Source: Pardosa pseudoannulata (Eukaryota; Arthropoda; Arachnida; Araneae; Lycosidae). Taken from it: a stretch of 64,000 nucleotides of DNA. The stretch lies in the NCBI GenBank assembly GCA_032207245.1, contig CM063502.1:63706044-63770043 (forward strand). The letters run 5' to 3'. The notes under the pieces are model-generated. The model saw only the letters and a program-made list of their open reading frames with translations. It searched no databases and was not told the DNA's origin. This document shows, piece after piece, positions 1 to 11,270 of the stretch (the stretch's first letter is position 1; every line of letters starts with the position of its first letter). A program made the position numbers and the translations under genes.

Positions 1-566
1 AAATAATAAATAAAAAAAGATGTCATTCTAAAGAATTATTTTCTTTTTTAAAATTCTTTAAAGGCAAGAAGGGAATATATTTTCCCCATAAGTTAACATT
101 GTTATTTTATAACAATTTACTTGTTATCAATATCAATATAGACCTACCTTAGAATAAAAAGAGCTTTCCTGAGCTCATACTTATAACAAGTAAAAGTACA
201 TTAAAGCTGAGATAAATAACATGCATTCAAATGTTAATGCTTAGTACTCAGAAACTGCATATCACTACTAATTACAGGTATGAAAGAAATTGATTTGCTG
301 TACATCTTACATCAGTGAAAAAAAATTATGTAATTTATTATAAAGAATTTTACAGGTATATAAATGTATCTACAGATATTTGAAATATAGATCCCAACAG
401 AATAGTGAAAAAAGAAGGTACCGGTTTCACTCTTGTTGGAGATCATCAGCTGAGTGTAACTGTTGTTTTTTACTAAAAGCAGAATGATTTCAGTAAAATC
501 AACAGTAACTACAGGACCGGTAAGAACAGGAGTGCCATTAAATGGAACAACATATAATAGAGATGG
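1..566. other. AT-rich stretch without recognisable gene
   Basis: I see no conserved coding segment. The longest open frame (312-605, minus) resembles nothing I know and is not bounded by splice-like signals. Confidence 0.5.
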
Positions 567-735
567 TTGGTTCGGAGTGCTACAGTCTATTTTTAAGCTA
601 CACAATGGCTAATGAGACCTACTGCTAACAGCCAATTCCAAACAGTTATGAACATCTATACCATCAGATGGATTGAAACCCATGACCTCTAGTTCTGAAG
701 AGCAGCACACTACTGATTTGAAGATCATTCAGTGC
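567..735 (-). mobile_element. tRNA-derived SINE, family A, diverged copy
   Basis: Read on the minus strand this matches the better-preserved copy at 52649-52814. The shared order is a region carrying 'GGGTTTCAATCC' in the B-box place, a 'GATGTTCATAACTG' segment, 'GGTCTCATTAGCC', and a tail ending in 'GTAGCACTCC'-like sequence. It has no coding capacity. Such SINEs depend on an internal RNA polymerase III promoter and on LINE machinery supplied elsewhere. The B box has changed from the canonical TTCGA, so this copy is probably inert. Confidence 0.7.
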
Positions 736-879
736 ATATAGTAAAGATGGAAAGAATAAAAGACTTTAATGCATAATACTCAGTTTCTGGTATCTCTCAA
801 TAGAATATAAAAAAATGTCTCATTGCTTATATGTTGACTAGCAAAGGTTTAAATATCATTGTTCTCATAAATAAATATA

Positions 880-978
880 TACATAAATACATATATATAT
901 TTATATATATTTATATATATTTACATAAATTTATATATATATATATATATTTATATATATTTATATATATTTACATAA

Positions 979-1047
<69 letters not shown>
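880..1047. repeat. (TA)n microsatellite with TTTATA interruptions
   Basis: About 165 bp of TA repeats, interrupted in the first half by TTTA and TTACATAAA blocks that recur at about 924 and 971. This suggests a small duplication inside the tract. The apparent reading frame across it is only the repeat translated as Ile-Tyr. Confidence 0.95.
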
Positions 1048-1053
<6 letters not shown>

Positions 1054-1611
1054 CATATGGGGTGAAACTTAATATCTAGATTCAACTTGTATGATATGTA
1101 TAATTCTGAAATAATTATCAGAAGAGGCTAAAACAGCAAGTTTCAAAATTGATGGAAATCTTTATAAACAATCTGAGTCAGCTTCCCGTCATTAGATGAT
1201 TAAAATTTATAAAAATGGTACCCATAATTATAGCGTTTATTATGTCATAAAATTGCTTAATCAAATACACTTATTATTTGATAGAAACACTTATTTACCT
1301 TTAATTTTATACCACTACAAAAATGTTTTCTTACACAGGAACACAATATTTGCAACAAATGGGCATTATTTTCAAATCATACTACGAGCTATAAGTCTTA
1401 CAAACTTTTAAAATGTAAAATAAAATATTAGAAAAAGTGTATTTATCACATTTCAACCCACTAACGTCTGCTCAGCCATCGTTAGGCGTTGGATTCAACC
1501 TCGTGTTTTAAACAAAACAATTTCCCCGCCCCAACGCTTAACTTCAAACTTGCTTGTTGCGGAAGCGGGGAAGGAGGGGGAATGTCTACATGCTGAACAG
1601 TAACGGACTGT
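1048..1611. other. No gene seen; short GC-richer patch
   Basis: AT-rich up to about 1450, then a more GC-rich patch (1455-1610) that leads into the duplicated block. No coding or RNA feature could be supported. Confidence 0.4.
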
Positions 1612-3902
1612 AATGGGCATGCGTTGATGTTGTGGCAACCTTTCGACTAGACCTTAAATAGCCTAAAAGATTGTCGCGGCCCTGAACAGCCAATGAAATT
1701 GAAGCTTGTATGTCCTCAACCAGCCAATCAGGAGCACCCTTTCAAGTCAAATTTTATCTCGATTGTAAACCATTCGACATCCGAAAATCGAGAATCATTT
1801 GTTTTGAAGTAATCTTTGTCCTGTATTACCGTGGCGGCATGTTTAATTAAAATTATGAAAAGGGGCTCTTTTCAGGATCATTTCGTGACACATTTCAGCA
1901 TATTTCTCTAAGCTTGTGTTCAGTAAGTTCTAAATACGAAAAAATGAAAGTTTTCACCGGGACTACTTAAGAATTGGGTACCCCCTGCTATTTTTGGCGA
2001 TTTTTTAATGGCGCCAATCGCGCCAACTCCTTCGCGCGGAGTTACCGGAAGGCTGACGTTTTGTACGGGAGCGGATTTTCGGCGTGACTAAATTAACTGA
2101 CTTATTTTATTGTGAAATAATATACTAATTTTGCAATTAATGGCAAAAATGTTGAAAATTGCGTAAAATGATATTTATATTAATACAAATTTTGTTTATT
2201 CATGTTATTTTTTTAATATTAATTGGTTGTTAATTTTAAACCATTAAAAATTTGTTTTTAATATTCTTAAAATATTTCCTGATTTTAAGCACACAAAACA
2301 ATTAAAAATAGATAAATTAGAAATAAAAAAAAAAAACATACGCAAAGATTTTTTTTAATTTTCAAACAATATTAAAAGGTTAGTACTTTTTAATTTTTTA
2401 AATAAATTTTTGATTTATCAAAAGTTTTTTAACCAAGGGGGGCTCTGCCCCCCCCCTTGACCCCCGTAAATGTTATTAATATAAAAATTTATTAAAAATG
2501 TAATAAATTAATTTTTTGTTATTTTTTTTAATATTGTTAAAATATTTCCTTATTTTAAACACACAAAATAATTAAAAATCTCATTTTAAAAGATAAACCA
2601 GAAATAAAAAATAAATAAAACATCCGCAGAGATTTACTTTTAATTTTCAAAGAACATTAAAAGGTTAGTACTTTCTAATTTTTTAAATAAATTTTTGAGT
2701 TATCAAAAACTTTTTTAACCAAGGGGGTAATGGGCATGCGTTGATGTTGTGGCAACCTTTCGACTAGACCTTAAATAACCTAAAAGATTGTCGCGGCCCT
2801 GAACAGCCAATGAACTTTCGACTAGACCTTAAATAGCCTAAAAGATTGTCGCGGCCCTGAACAGCCAATGAAATTGAAGCTTGTATGTCCTCAACCAGCC
2901 AATCAGGAGCACCCTTTCAAGTCAAATTTTATCTCGGTTGTAAACCATTCGACATCCGAAAATCGAGAATAATTTGTTTTGAAGTAAGCTTTGTCCTGTA
3001 TATCTGTGGGGGCATGTTTAATTAAAATTATGAAAAGGGGCTCTTTTCAGGATCATTTCGTGACACATCTCAGCATATTTCTCTAAGCTTGTGTTCAGTA
3101 AGTTCTAAATACGAAAAAATGAAAGTTTTCACCGGGACTACTTAAGAATTGGGTACCCCCTGCTATTTTTGGCGATTTTTTTAATGGCGCCAATCGCGCC
3201 AACTCCTTCGCGCGGAGTTACCGGAAGGCTGACGTTTTGAACGGCAGCGGATTTTCGGCGTGACTAAATTAACTGACTTATTTTATTGTGAAATAATATA
3301 CTAATTTTGCAATTAATGGCAAAAATGTTGAAAATTGCGTAAAATGATATTTATATTAATACAAATTTTGTTTATTCATGTTATTTTTTTAATATTAATT
3401 GGTTGTTAATTTTAAACCATTAAAAATTGATTATTTTTGTTTTTTAATATTCTTAAAATATTTCCTGATTTTAAGCACACAAAACAATTAAAAATAGATA
3501 AATTAGAAATAAAAAAATAAAACATACGCAAAGATTTTTTTTTAATTTTCAAACAATATTAAAAGGTTAGTACTTTTTAATTTTTTAAATAAATTTTTGA
3601 TTTATCAAAAGTTTTTTAACCAAGGGGGGCTCTGCCCCCCCTTGACCCCCGTAAATGTTATTAATATAAAAATTTATTAAAAATGTAATAAATTAATTTT
3701 TTGTTATTTTTTTTAATATTGTTAAAATATTTCCTTATTTTAAACACACAAAATAATTAAAAATCTCATTTTAAAAGATAAACCAGAAATAAAAAATAAA
3801 TAAAACATCCGCAGAGATTTACTTTTAATTTTCAAAGAACATTAAAAGGTTAGTACTTTCTAATTTTTTAAATAAATTTTTGAGTTATCAAAAACTTTTT
3901 TA
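1612..3902. repeat. Tandem duplication of a 1.1-kb block
   Basis: Two head-to-tail copies, 1612-2727 and 2728-3902, share nearly all bases by eye. The second copy starts abruptly: the run 'AACCAAGGGGG' is joined to 'TAATGGGCATGCG', whereas the same run at 2432, 3618 and 3902 continues into 'CTCTGCC'. Copy 2 also has an internal direct duplication of about 59 bp (2758-2875) around the CCAAT module. Each copy contains a G-run/C-run hairpin motif (GGGGGGCTCTGCCCCCC). Few differences between copies suggest a young event. Confidence 0.9.
1640..1745 (-). promoter_or_regulatory. CCAAT/TATA promoter-like module
   Basis: Reading the minus strand, two ATTGG (inverted CCAAT) boxes at 1724-1728 and 1690-1694 are followed by a GC-rich stretch and then CTATTTAAG (1653-1661), a TATA-like element. 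The same order recurs in copy 2 (about 2750-2920) and, on the plus strand, at 12342-12418, so the module is conserved as a block. The architecture resembles RNA polymerase II promoters such as those of replication-dependent histone genes, but no matching coding sequence follows. Function is inference. Confidence 0.45.
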
Positions 3903-4561
3903 ACCAAGGGGGGCTCTGCCCCACTTGACCTCCCTCCAATGTTATTACAAATAGTATAAAAATTTATTAAAAATGTAATATTTTTTATATACATATGAAA
4001 AATAAAATAAATATACACTAACTGCATCTAAAAAAATATTGCTTAAATCCGCAACCGTTCAAAAAACACATAAAAACCTTCCTTCATTCCACACGAAAGA
4101 GTTTACAATTAAAATAACATGAAATATCGCTTGAAATTAAAAAACATAAGCACTTACTTTTTAGGCGTTGGATGCACTTCCATCGGGGCGATCTTTACGT
4201 TAGACCAGATTCATATCATTCTTACACACCGAACATTCATATTTATTATTGATCAGTCCCTCATTCACACACACAAAAACCAAACAGAAGTGCATCAAAC
4301 AATATCCTCAGGCGAAAATGGCAGAAAACGAGTATAACCAGTTTGAATATTGAGTTAAAAGTGCCGTTAACCACTAAACCAATAGAAATTAGGTGCATTT
4401 AAAAAAGAACCAATAGAAATTAGGCGCATTGAAACGTAAAGAAAGGGTTACATAAAAAGAGCGGGCTCTAAAATGTACATAAGCGAAAAAATATCACGGC
4501 GAGGAGAGGATAAAACAGTCTGGATTACCAGATTTGGCGCTTATCAGGGGGTACACAATTC
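1971..4561. mobile_element. TTAA-flanked terminal-inverted-repeat element, partly duplicated
   Basis: The left end (from 1971, again near 3148 in the tandem copy) reads GAATTGGGTACCCCCTG after TTAA. The right end, reverse complemented from 4561, reads GAATTGTGTACCCCCTG, again beside TTAA (4562-4565). The ends match at 16 of 17 positions, and CTTAAG lies on both sides. TTAA targets are used by piggyBac and Kolobok families; I cannot say which applies. No transposase is visible, so this is non-autonomous. The 4119-4337 frame is unrecognised. The left end is present twice because the duplication at 1612-3902 includes it. Confidence 0.6.
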
Positions 4562-4565
4562 TTAA

Positions 4566-7134
4566 GTCAACCCGCAAAAGCTTTCAAAAGCAAATGAGAA
4601 ATAATGTGATTATATGAGTAAATACATACTTATAATTATCTTGGTTTTATGAAGCAGTTATTTGATAAACAAAGGATTTTATAGTAAATCTTGCTTTCTT
4701 TCTTTAACTCTAGAATACTATCCTAGTGTTGTAGAACGTTTTTACTATTACATCTGCAAGGTAACTTTTTAAAGACTTATTTTAGGGCAATGAAAGGTAA
4801 GTAATATACGCTTTCCTTTCGAAAAATTATTTATTGCACATTCAAGTTATTTTCAGCTTTTAAGTTTATTTTGATTATTAAATGTTTCGCCACGTAATGA
4901 TTGCGTTTAAAGAATAAGTAGTACATACTTAGACTAATAAGACATTTTCCTTGATTAATTTTAAATTTATTATTTTACCCCATTACTTTATGCATTGTTA
5001 ATCATACAGATGCAATCACTACCCGAGAATTTCATGTGTCTACAATAGAATCTTCAATATCATATCAGCAAATTGGATAGAGTAATGAATATCTTTAAAA
5101 AAATTTCTTGTGTGGTATATCTTAAATGATTGGAGGTACTCTAGGATTAAGAAAAGTGTCACGTTAAGTGGAAAGTTGATTTAATTAACATACATTATAT
5201 CTGATGATTATTAAAATTTAGTAATCCTTATATTAAGAGATACAATAGTGTGCAAAACAGTTAGCATTTTAAATTTGTATTAAAGCTGATTGCTTCTCCA
5301 TCCCTACAGGAAATAAAAGTCAAAATTCAAGTGTAATCAATATGGCATTTTGTACTCCTAAAATAACTTTTTACTGTATGGGATGCTAAATTTTAAAATA
5401 GTTCTGATTTATACAGTATGCATATTGTTATTCTTTACTTTCTTAATTGTATATATATGAATCATATCAGCAAAAATTCATTGGAGATGAATTGTATCTT
5501 GCATTTGTCGCATTCCTTAAGCTACATGTGCTCCCCGAAAAAGTAGAAATTGCAGGGCAGTGTATAAAGGTGTAGTCACTGCAGATATTTTACTTAATAT
5601 TTTTGAAAGGGCATGCTTTTCAAAATATTTAACGTGTACAACATCACAAGATATTAGAAAAATATCATTAAGTTATGGAATTTGTGGTAAAATTAACCGT
5701 AGTAAAAATGTCATCTGTAGATGGTCAGAGAAGTCTGCAGTAACCTCATACCATAAGATATTTTTGTTTTAGTTTTAATTTTTCTTTGTATTTAAATGTA
5801 TTTGAAAAAAATACTTGTTTATATACATGTTTATGTTCCGTCTTTATATTGGTTCATAGAAATAGTATATATTCAGCTATTGATTACCTTGTTAAAAATT
5901 GCTATGATTTTGAATTTTCAAATGGTTTTAATTTATATGTCGCATAAAAAATACCAATTTTAATGACTATTAATAGCTATTCTATTATTTTTTTTAATGA
6001 TGACTAATAACAATTTATCTGCAAATGAATTGTATACATTACTGAAAATATTTTGACTCTTTGCTAGTTGGATATTCACCTTATGGTCAGGATAAAATTA
6101 ATTTCCTCTTCATGGTGATATGCCTTGCTGGCTACTGTTTTTTTCCCATTAACTCTCTGTATATGACATACCAATGATACAATCAATCTAATAAGTATGC
6201 ATATCTGATTAGCTCAAATATAATAGCAAATAATAAATTGAGTAATTTAGAAAATTGCAATGAAAATTTAATTTTTTACAATATTTTCCCAAGTACCAAA
6301 CAAATTTTTTGTGTTTTAAATTAAGGTTGATAAACTCATTAATGTACATAGTTAAAACACCAGGTTATGAAACAATTTGAAGCACTGCAGTCCAGTTTAC
6401 GCATAAGCAAATTTTGTTGCAAGTGCTAGCCAGAATGGTAGCAATCCATCATTCTCTGAGTAGAAAATAAACTGAACACTCCTTTACCATTTCATTTTAT
6501 TATAAAAATAAAAAATTGCTTCCCTGATATAATTCTTATGTCAAATTTAGACTGGAAAATTTTCTCTGGTAATCATGCTTTAGAAATTAGTCATTCCTAA
6601 AGTTTGGGAGTCATATTTCACTTCGCCAACTTACTCTCTTAAAAAAATTTTAGTACACAAGGTCAGACAGGCCTTACTGCTTGAAGAAATTTCAAAGGGC
6701 TATAAACATCCTTTGACATCAAGTGAATTTGTACTAAAAGGCAGCACACTATCTATTCAACCATAAACTAACAATGAAAATGTAGAATTTCTTTTGATAT
6801 TCATATTTACTATTCTTATTTTTAAAAAATGAATGGTATGAACTGGTAAAAATTTTAAGGTTTTTCAAATGTATTCAAAAATTATATTTGAGGATATGTA
6901 AAAGAAAAAATAAACCTAATTATTTTTAGAGAATCTGAAACAAAATGTATAGTATAATATGGCAAAAATTTTAGATGATAGTAACTTGTTGTTGAATTAT
7001 TTATGTATCAAATTGACTAAATATTACAAAAAGGATCTGCTGGACATAGCAGAGTCGAAGTTTTCAGAGTTTTCTTAGATTATTTGTAAAACAAAAATTA
7101 CAGAGTATATGAAGAATGGTATAAAACAAGTAAA
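4566..7134. other. AT-rich stretch without recognisable gene
   Basis: About 2.5 kb of low-GC sequence. A frame at 5560-5772 is open for 70 codons but matches nothing I recognise. I saw no repeats shared with the rest of the window. Confidence 0.4.
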
Positions 7135-7139
7135 ATCTG

Positions 7140-7693
7140 TGTAAACGCCTCGCACTTCCACGGCTGCACTTTCTGAAATCTGCACGCCACGTTCTATACC
7201 TGCCCACCTATTTTTACTGGAGCAGGTATCTTGGGTTCGCTTAAAGCCTATGTGGCCGACAATTAATCACAGCAAAGACAAAACTCTTGACTAAATATTT
7301 ATTAAGAAGATTTAAAAAAAAAAAACATAAGTACACTTCAATTCATACTCGAACAGGGCTCAAAATAAGACCGAGGACAAAAACAAATAGTGCCGAGCGG
7401 AAACACCTCTCTCGGTCTCAGCCCCTTTCAGAAGAATGTCCGTTCCCCGTCGCTACGACCGGGCATCTCCTTTTCACTCCTCTTCGTGAGGGACGGGGGG
7501 GAATCTCCCCCTCGGTCAAGTTTTCGCCTCCACGGGAAAATGTTTTTCCCCGCAGCTGGCGCGGGCGTGATCGCATTTCTCGCCCCCTTCCTGTAGAACT
7601 TGCCCACCCCCTCTCGGGGTGTCCATCTTCGGCCGCCGAAAAAAAACCAGGGGCCCATGTAACACCAACTCGAATCTTGAGTCTAGTATTACA
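7140..7693 (-). repeat. 3' LTR of the minus-strand retrotransposon
   Basis: 554 bp, TGTAA...TTACA, with TG/CA ends. It differs from the 5' LTR by scattered substitutions and a few small indels, roughly 5% by eye, so insertion is not very recent. On the minus strand it contains an AATAAA candidate polyadenylation signal (complement of TTTATT near 7301). The open frames within it on both strands are side effects of its GC-rich half, not genes. Confidence 0.93.
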
Positions 7694-8059
7694 CGCCCCT
7701 TCTACACGATTGAATTTGCCTGTCAAACAGGCTAAATCAATCCACATTTTAACGACGACTCAAGACGCACAAACCTCCTCATTCCCCTTTTTCCCCGTAG
7801 TTGTGAGGTGCAAGGAAAACAAGACTATAAAAATACCTCCAATTCTCACTATTTACAGGCAAAAAAATAATCTATGCTATAAAAATTCACTTCACTAAGA
7901 AACAAAAATTACTCAACAGAAAAAAATCAAACTTCTACAAAAGAAAATATAAACTGCAATAAAACATACACATAAAACTTATTTCCTATACAAAAAACAT
8001 ACACATATACTTATTCTCTACACGAAAAAAAAATACTGAAAGGTAAATTAACAATGCAA
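7694..8059 (-). other. Internal remnant between pol and 3' LTR
   Basis: AT-rich leftover of the element's 3' internal region, with the purine-rich tract directly abutting the LTR at 7694. No integrase motif is visible, so this part of pol has been deleted. Confidence 0.5.
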
Positions 8060-9136
8060 TCAATTATATCTCTGCTTCACACGAGAGATGCAAAAGACAT
8101 CCGAGGCTAGTAGACTATTTCCGACGTCAGTTTTAGGCGAATATGGTCCGTTGCCTTCTATGTTTTTCAACCCAAAATCCATTTTTGAATTTTGACATCG
8201 AGAACAAAATGTCCTATGTCTCCCCTTCAATGGTGGCCCATTTTCCAATTTTCGGGATCCGAAACCCATTGGTTTGAAATTCCCCTGTTTGTCTTTCTGC
8301 TCAAGGCATCCCCCAAACGAAGTCACAGATCTCACTTCCTTTTTATTTTTAGGCCGATTTAAATTTCCAATACCCTTTGCTTTCTCTTCCCCCGGACCTT
8401 GTCTTCCCCATCCAACTTTATGACCTAGGTGGTCAATTTGTTTAGCAGCATTTTTGCCGCCCCGTTTCTGGAATTCTCTTTTCTCCGCTGACTTAAAAAC
8501 ACCTGTGTGGCCCAAATCTTTGCTTGCCCTTACTCTATCCATTATTACATTAGTGTTCTTTTCCTGTGTTTGATTTACATTTAAGTTCACACTCCCCGTT
8601 AATTGTTTCATAATATCGGGTGGGATTAACACGTCATAATCTAAATTCTCAGCCACCCCGCATACTACCTCCTTCGGAAAAAACAACGACTTATCCCCCT
8701 CATTAAGAGACAATTTGGCTCTGACCAGCGGACATTTCACTGGTGGTCCAAAAATTCCTTTCAGGCATATACTAGGCAAGTTCTTAAAATTAAGTTTCCC
8801 CAATATATCCCCTCTTACCACCGTTATTTCGCTCCCAGAGTCTAACAATGCTCTAACCGGGTTCCCATTTATTTTAACGTTTACGTATTGTAATTTCCCC
8901 CACGTTATCACATCATTCTCAGGGAAAGAGCGAACACTCGCGATGACAACTCTCTCTTGAGTTTTCTCCACATCAACCGGGCTTTCCCTCCCATTGGCTT
9001 TCCCTCCCATTCTCTTTGTACTCATACTTTTCCATTTCAGTGGCCCTATTAACCATGGCCTCTTTATTACTCTGGTTCCTTTCGAACCCCCTATCCACTT
9101 TCGGACAGTCCCTTTCATAATGGCCCTTCGATCCAC
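8060..9136 (-). pseudogene. Retroviral-type protease with collapsed RT/RNase H remnants
   Basis: 358-codon frame overlapping the end of gag by 164 bp in the +1 frame. Residues about 83-110 contain VRALLDSGSEITVV, the D-S-G active-site loop of a pepsin-like retroviral aspartyl protease. Further on, IDHLGHKVG followed by RPKNKKEVRS matches the end of the reverse transcriptase palm and thumb. GGCLEQKDKQGNF then KPMGFGSRKL matches the start of RNase H. The Y-x-D-D catalytic block, most of RNase H and all of integrase are absent, so protease is joined to fragments of the later domains by in-frame deletions. It would have made the polyprotein that processes and copies the element; it cannot do so now. 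Whether the protease alone still folds is unknown. Confidence 0.85.
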
Positions 9137-10136
9137 AAGCGAAGCAATTAGAGCTGGCCTGTTTATTGCTCTGGTTTCTTTTCAACCCCCTGCCTACGTT
9201 CGGACAGTCCCTTTTGAGATGGTCGCTAGCTCCACAGGCGAAACAACCAGTCTCCCTTTCTTTGACACTTTCCCTCCTACGGTCATTACAAGCTCCCTTC
9301 GAATAACCATTGTCTCTCCCCATTAGTTCACTCCCCGTCGTGAAAAAGTAACTTTTTCCCGCAGCTGAGAAAAATTGGTCGCATTCCTGGGCTAACGCCT
9401 TCGGCTTAAACCAGGACTCTCCCTGCCTTACAAGAATATGAGAAGCAGTTTCCTCATCCAAAGACGACATAATTTTATCTGCCACAATTAATTGATTGAC
9501 CGTTTCAAAATCATGTGCCCCCCTCAATTTACAATAGTAGCTCCACGCCGCGGTCAAACGTGAAGCATATTGCATGAAATTTTCGTCCGCATTCCACCTA
9601 GCTCTCCGAAAAATTTCAAGACACGCCTTCGGCGAAGGTTCAAATTTTTTTAACACCAGTTTTTTAACCACTTCATAATCACCATACTGGTCACTTTCCA
9701 ATTCCGAGGATAAATTTGCGGCTTTTTCTCCCAAAAGACCTAACAGAATTCTCGCCTTTAGCTCCTCTGCTACTTTTTCGAAAGCAAATGCCTTCTCTAA
9801 ACTGGAAAAGAAGAAATTCCACCCCTCCGGTTTGGAAGGAACCTTGACCGTGAGTAATCGTATGGTACGAATTATTTCGTCCACCGATTTTTCCCGACTA
9901 CTCCCGTCATTACTGCTTAAACTGCTTCTGTTTCCCATTGCTCTCTCGGTTTCCAATGCTTGCACCCTTAGCCTTTCCATTTCCAATTCGTGTGCCCTGT
10001 TTTTATCTCTCTCTTCTGCCCGCTTCTCTTTAATCCCTTCAAGCCAATTTTTTATAGTTTCCTCATCAAAATCCCCACTCAAAATCGAGTCTCTCAACTG
10101 TATTTTTGTTGCCTCTCCGGGAATTTCCTTTCCCAT
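8973..10136 (-). CDS. gag: Retrotransposon Gag with two zinc knuckles
   Basis: 387 codons from ATG at 10136. The N-terminal third is highly charged (KEKRAEERDKNRAHELEMER, probably helical or coiled coil, residues about 35-70). The middle carries capsid-like sequence, including EIFRRARWNADENFMQYASR, typical of Ty3-type and SCAN-like capsids. Two CX2CX4HX4C knuckles lie at residues 298-311 (CFACGASDHLKRDC) and 331-344 (CFACGSKGHYERDC), joined by a linker duplicated in the tail (RNQSNK twice). Gag assembles the particle and binds the element's RNA through the knuckles. The frame is uninterrupted, unlike pol, so a protein could still be made. The protease/pol frame overlaps its 3' end. The family is clear; expression is unknown. 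Confidence 0.9.
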   Translation of the reverse strand: MGKEIPGEATKIQLRDSILSGDFDEETIKNWLEGIKEKRAEERDKNRAHELEMERLRVQALETERAMGNRSSLSSNDGSSREKSVDEIIRTIRLLTVKVPSKPEGWNFFFSSLEKAFAFEKVAEELKARILLGLLGEKAANLSSELESDQYGDYEVVKKLVLKKFEPSPKACLEIFRRARWNADENFMQYASRLTAAWSYYCKLRGAHDFETVNQLIVADKIMSSLDEETASHILVRQGESWFKPKALAQECDQFFSAAGKSYFFTTGSELMGRDNGYSKGACNDRRRESVKERETGCFACGASDHLKRDCPNVGRGLKRNQSNKQASSNCFACGSKGHYERDCPKVDRGFERNQSNKEAMVNRATEMEKYEYKENGRESQWEGKPG

Positions 10137-10715
10137 ATCTCTGAAGCATGAGATCCGCTTTCTTTTCTCTCATTAAGAATGCCATTTTAAAATACACTTA
10201 ATGACCAGAGTAAAAGAAATGAACAAAAAAAAAGTTCCAAACTTTACAGAGATAAAAAATACAGTAATAATGAACAAACAAAGTACACAAGAAACCACAT
10301 AAAAGAAATCATACAACTTATGCACATTTACACTGCTAGCACCTTAGCAATAACTTATTTAAGTTACTAAAAAAATAAATTTTTTGAACAATTAAGAGAG
10401 AAAAAAAAACACTAATCATACCAATAAATCATATCACAATTAACGATTCGCGAGTTTTCCGTTGCACCCCAAATCAACACAACCACGCAATAGAATCTGC
10501 GAAACAAGAAAATTCATGCATCTACCTTTGCTAGATGACACGATGCTCGGGCCTGGTTTCGCTGGTCAGGTTTTCCGATAGCTTCCCTCATTACTCTTGT
10601 TCATTCTCGTTGAACTCTCTGGTAGCACGCTGCTGTTCGCTTTCTCCCCGTCATTCAGTCCTCTTGACTTGAAGACATCAAGTTGTCGGCACAGGCGCCA
10701 CTCTTGATTACCATT
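10137..10715 (-). other. 5' leader of the retrotransposon
   Basis: Untranslated region between the 5' LTR and gag on the minus strand. The putative primer-binding site begins about 3 nt inside the LTR, at 10696-10712. Otherwise AT-rich, with no open frame of note. Confidence 0.6.
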
Positions 10716-11265
10716 TGTCAACACCTCGCACGTCCCCGGCTGCACTTTCTGAAGTCTGCACGCCACGTTCTATACCTGCCCGCCTATTTTTACTGGAGCA
10801 GGTATCTTGGGTTCGCTTAAAGCCTATGTGGCCGACAATTAATCACAGCAGCGACAAAACTCTTGACTAAACATTTATTATTAAGAAGATTTAAAAAAAA
10901 CATAAGTACACTTCAATTCATACTCGAACAGGGCTCAAAATAAGACCGAGGACAAAAACAAATAGTGCTGAGCGGAAACACCTCTCTCGGTCTCAGCCCC
11001 TTTCAGAAGAATGTCCGTTCCCCGTCGCTCCGACCGGGCATCTACTTTTCACTCCTCTTGTCCGGGGTGGAATCCCCCCCCCTCGGTCAAGTTTTCGCCT
11101 CCACGGGAAAATGTCTTTCTCCGCAGCTGGCGTGGGCGGGATCGAATCTCTCGCTCCCCTCCTGTAGAACTTGCTCACCCCCTCTCGGGGTGTCCGTCTT
11201 CGGCCGCCGAAAAAAAAACCAGGGGCCCATGTAACACCAACTCGAGTCTTGAGTCTAGTATTACA
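10716..11265 (-). repeat. 5' LTR of the minus-strand retrotransposon
   Basis: 550 bp, TGTCA...TTACA. Aligns end to end with 7140-7693. The differences include a TTA insertion near 10880 and a shorter A-run, plus a rearranged short G-rich patch near 11060. Its outer edge meets the target duplication ATCTG at 11266. Confidence 0.93.
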
Positions 11266-11270
11266 ATCTG

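Larger units (their letters stand above)
7140..11265 (-). mobile_element. Defective LTR retrotransposon, minus strand
   Basis: Two direct repeats (7140-7693 and 10716-11265) begin TGT and end ACA, and the whole is flanked by the 5-bp target duplication ATCTG (7135-7139 and 11266-11270). The internal part encodes gag and a shrunken protease/pol on the minus strand, so 10716-11265 is the 5' LTR and 7140-7693 the 3' LTR. Just inside the 3' LTR the minus strand reads AGAAGGGGCG, a plausible polypurine tract. Just inside the 5' LTR is TGGTAATCAAGAGTGGC, a possible primer-binding site, though I cannot name the tRNA. Total length of 4.1 kb is short for a complete gag-pol element, and integrase is missing. 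Confidence 0.93.

Noticed and set aside
831..1079. Ile-Tyr repeat proteins here and at the other (TA)n tracts
   Set aside because: Pure translation of TA, TC and TG microsatellites.
7287..7898. 203-codon open frame crossing the LTR at 7140-7693, with other frames on both strands
   Set aside because: It lies across the LTR and its GC-rich half; the sister LTR does not keep the frame, and there are no domain motifs.
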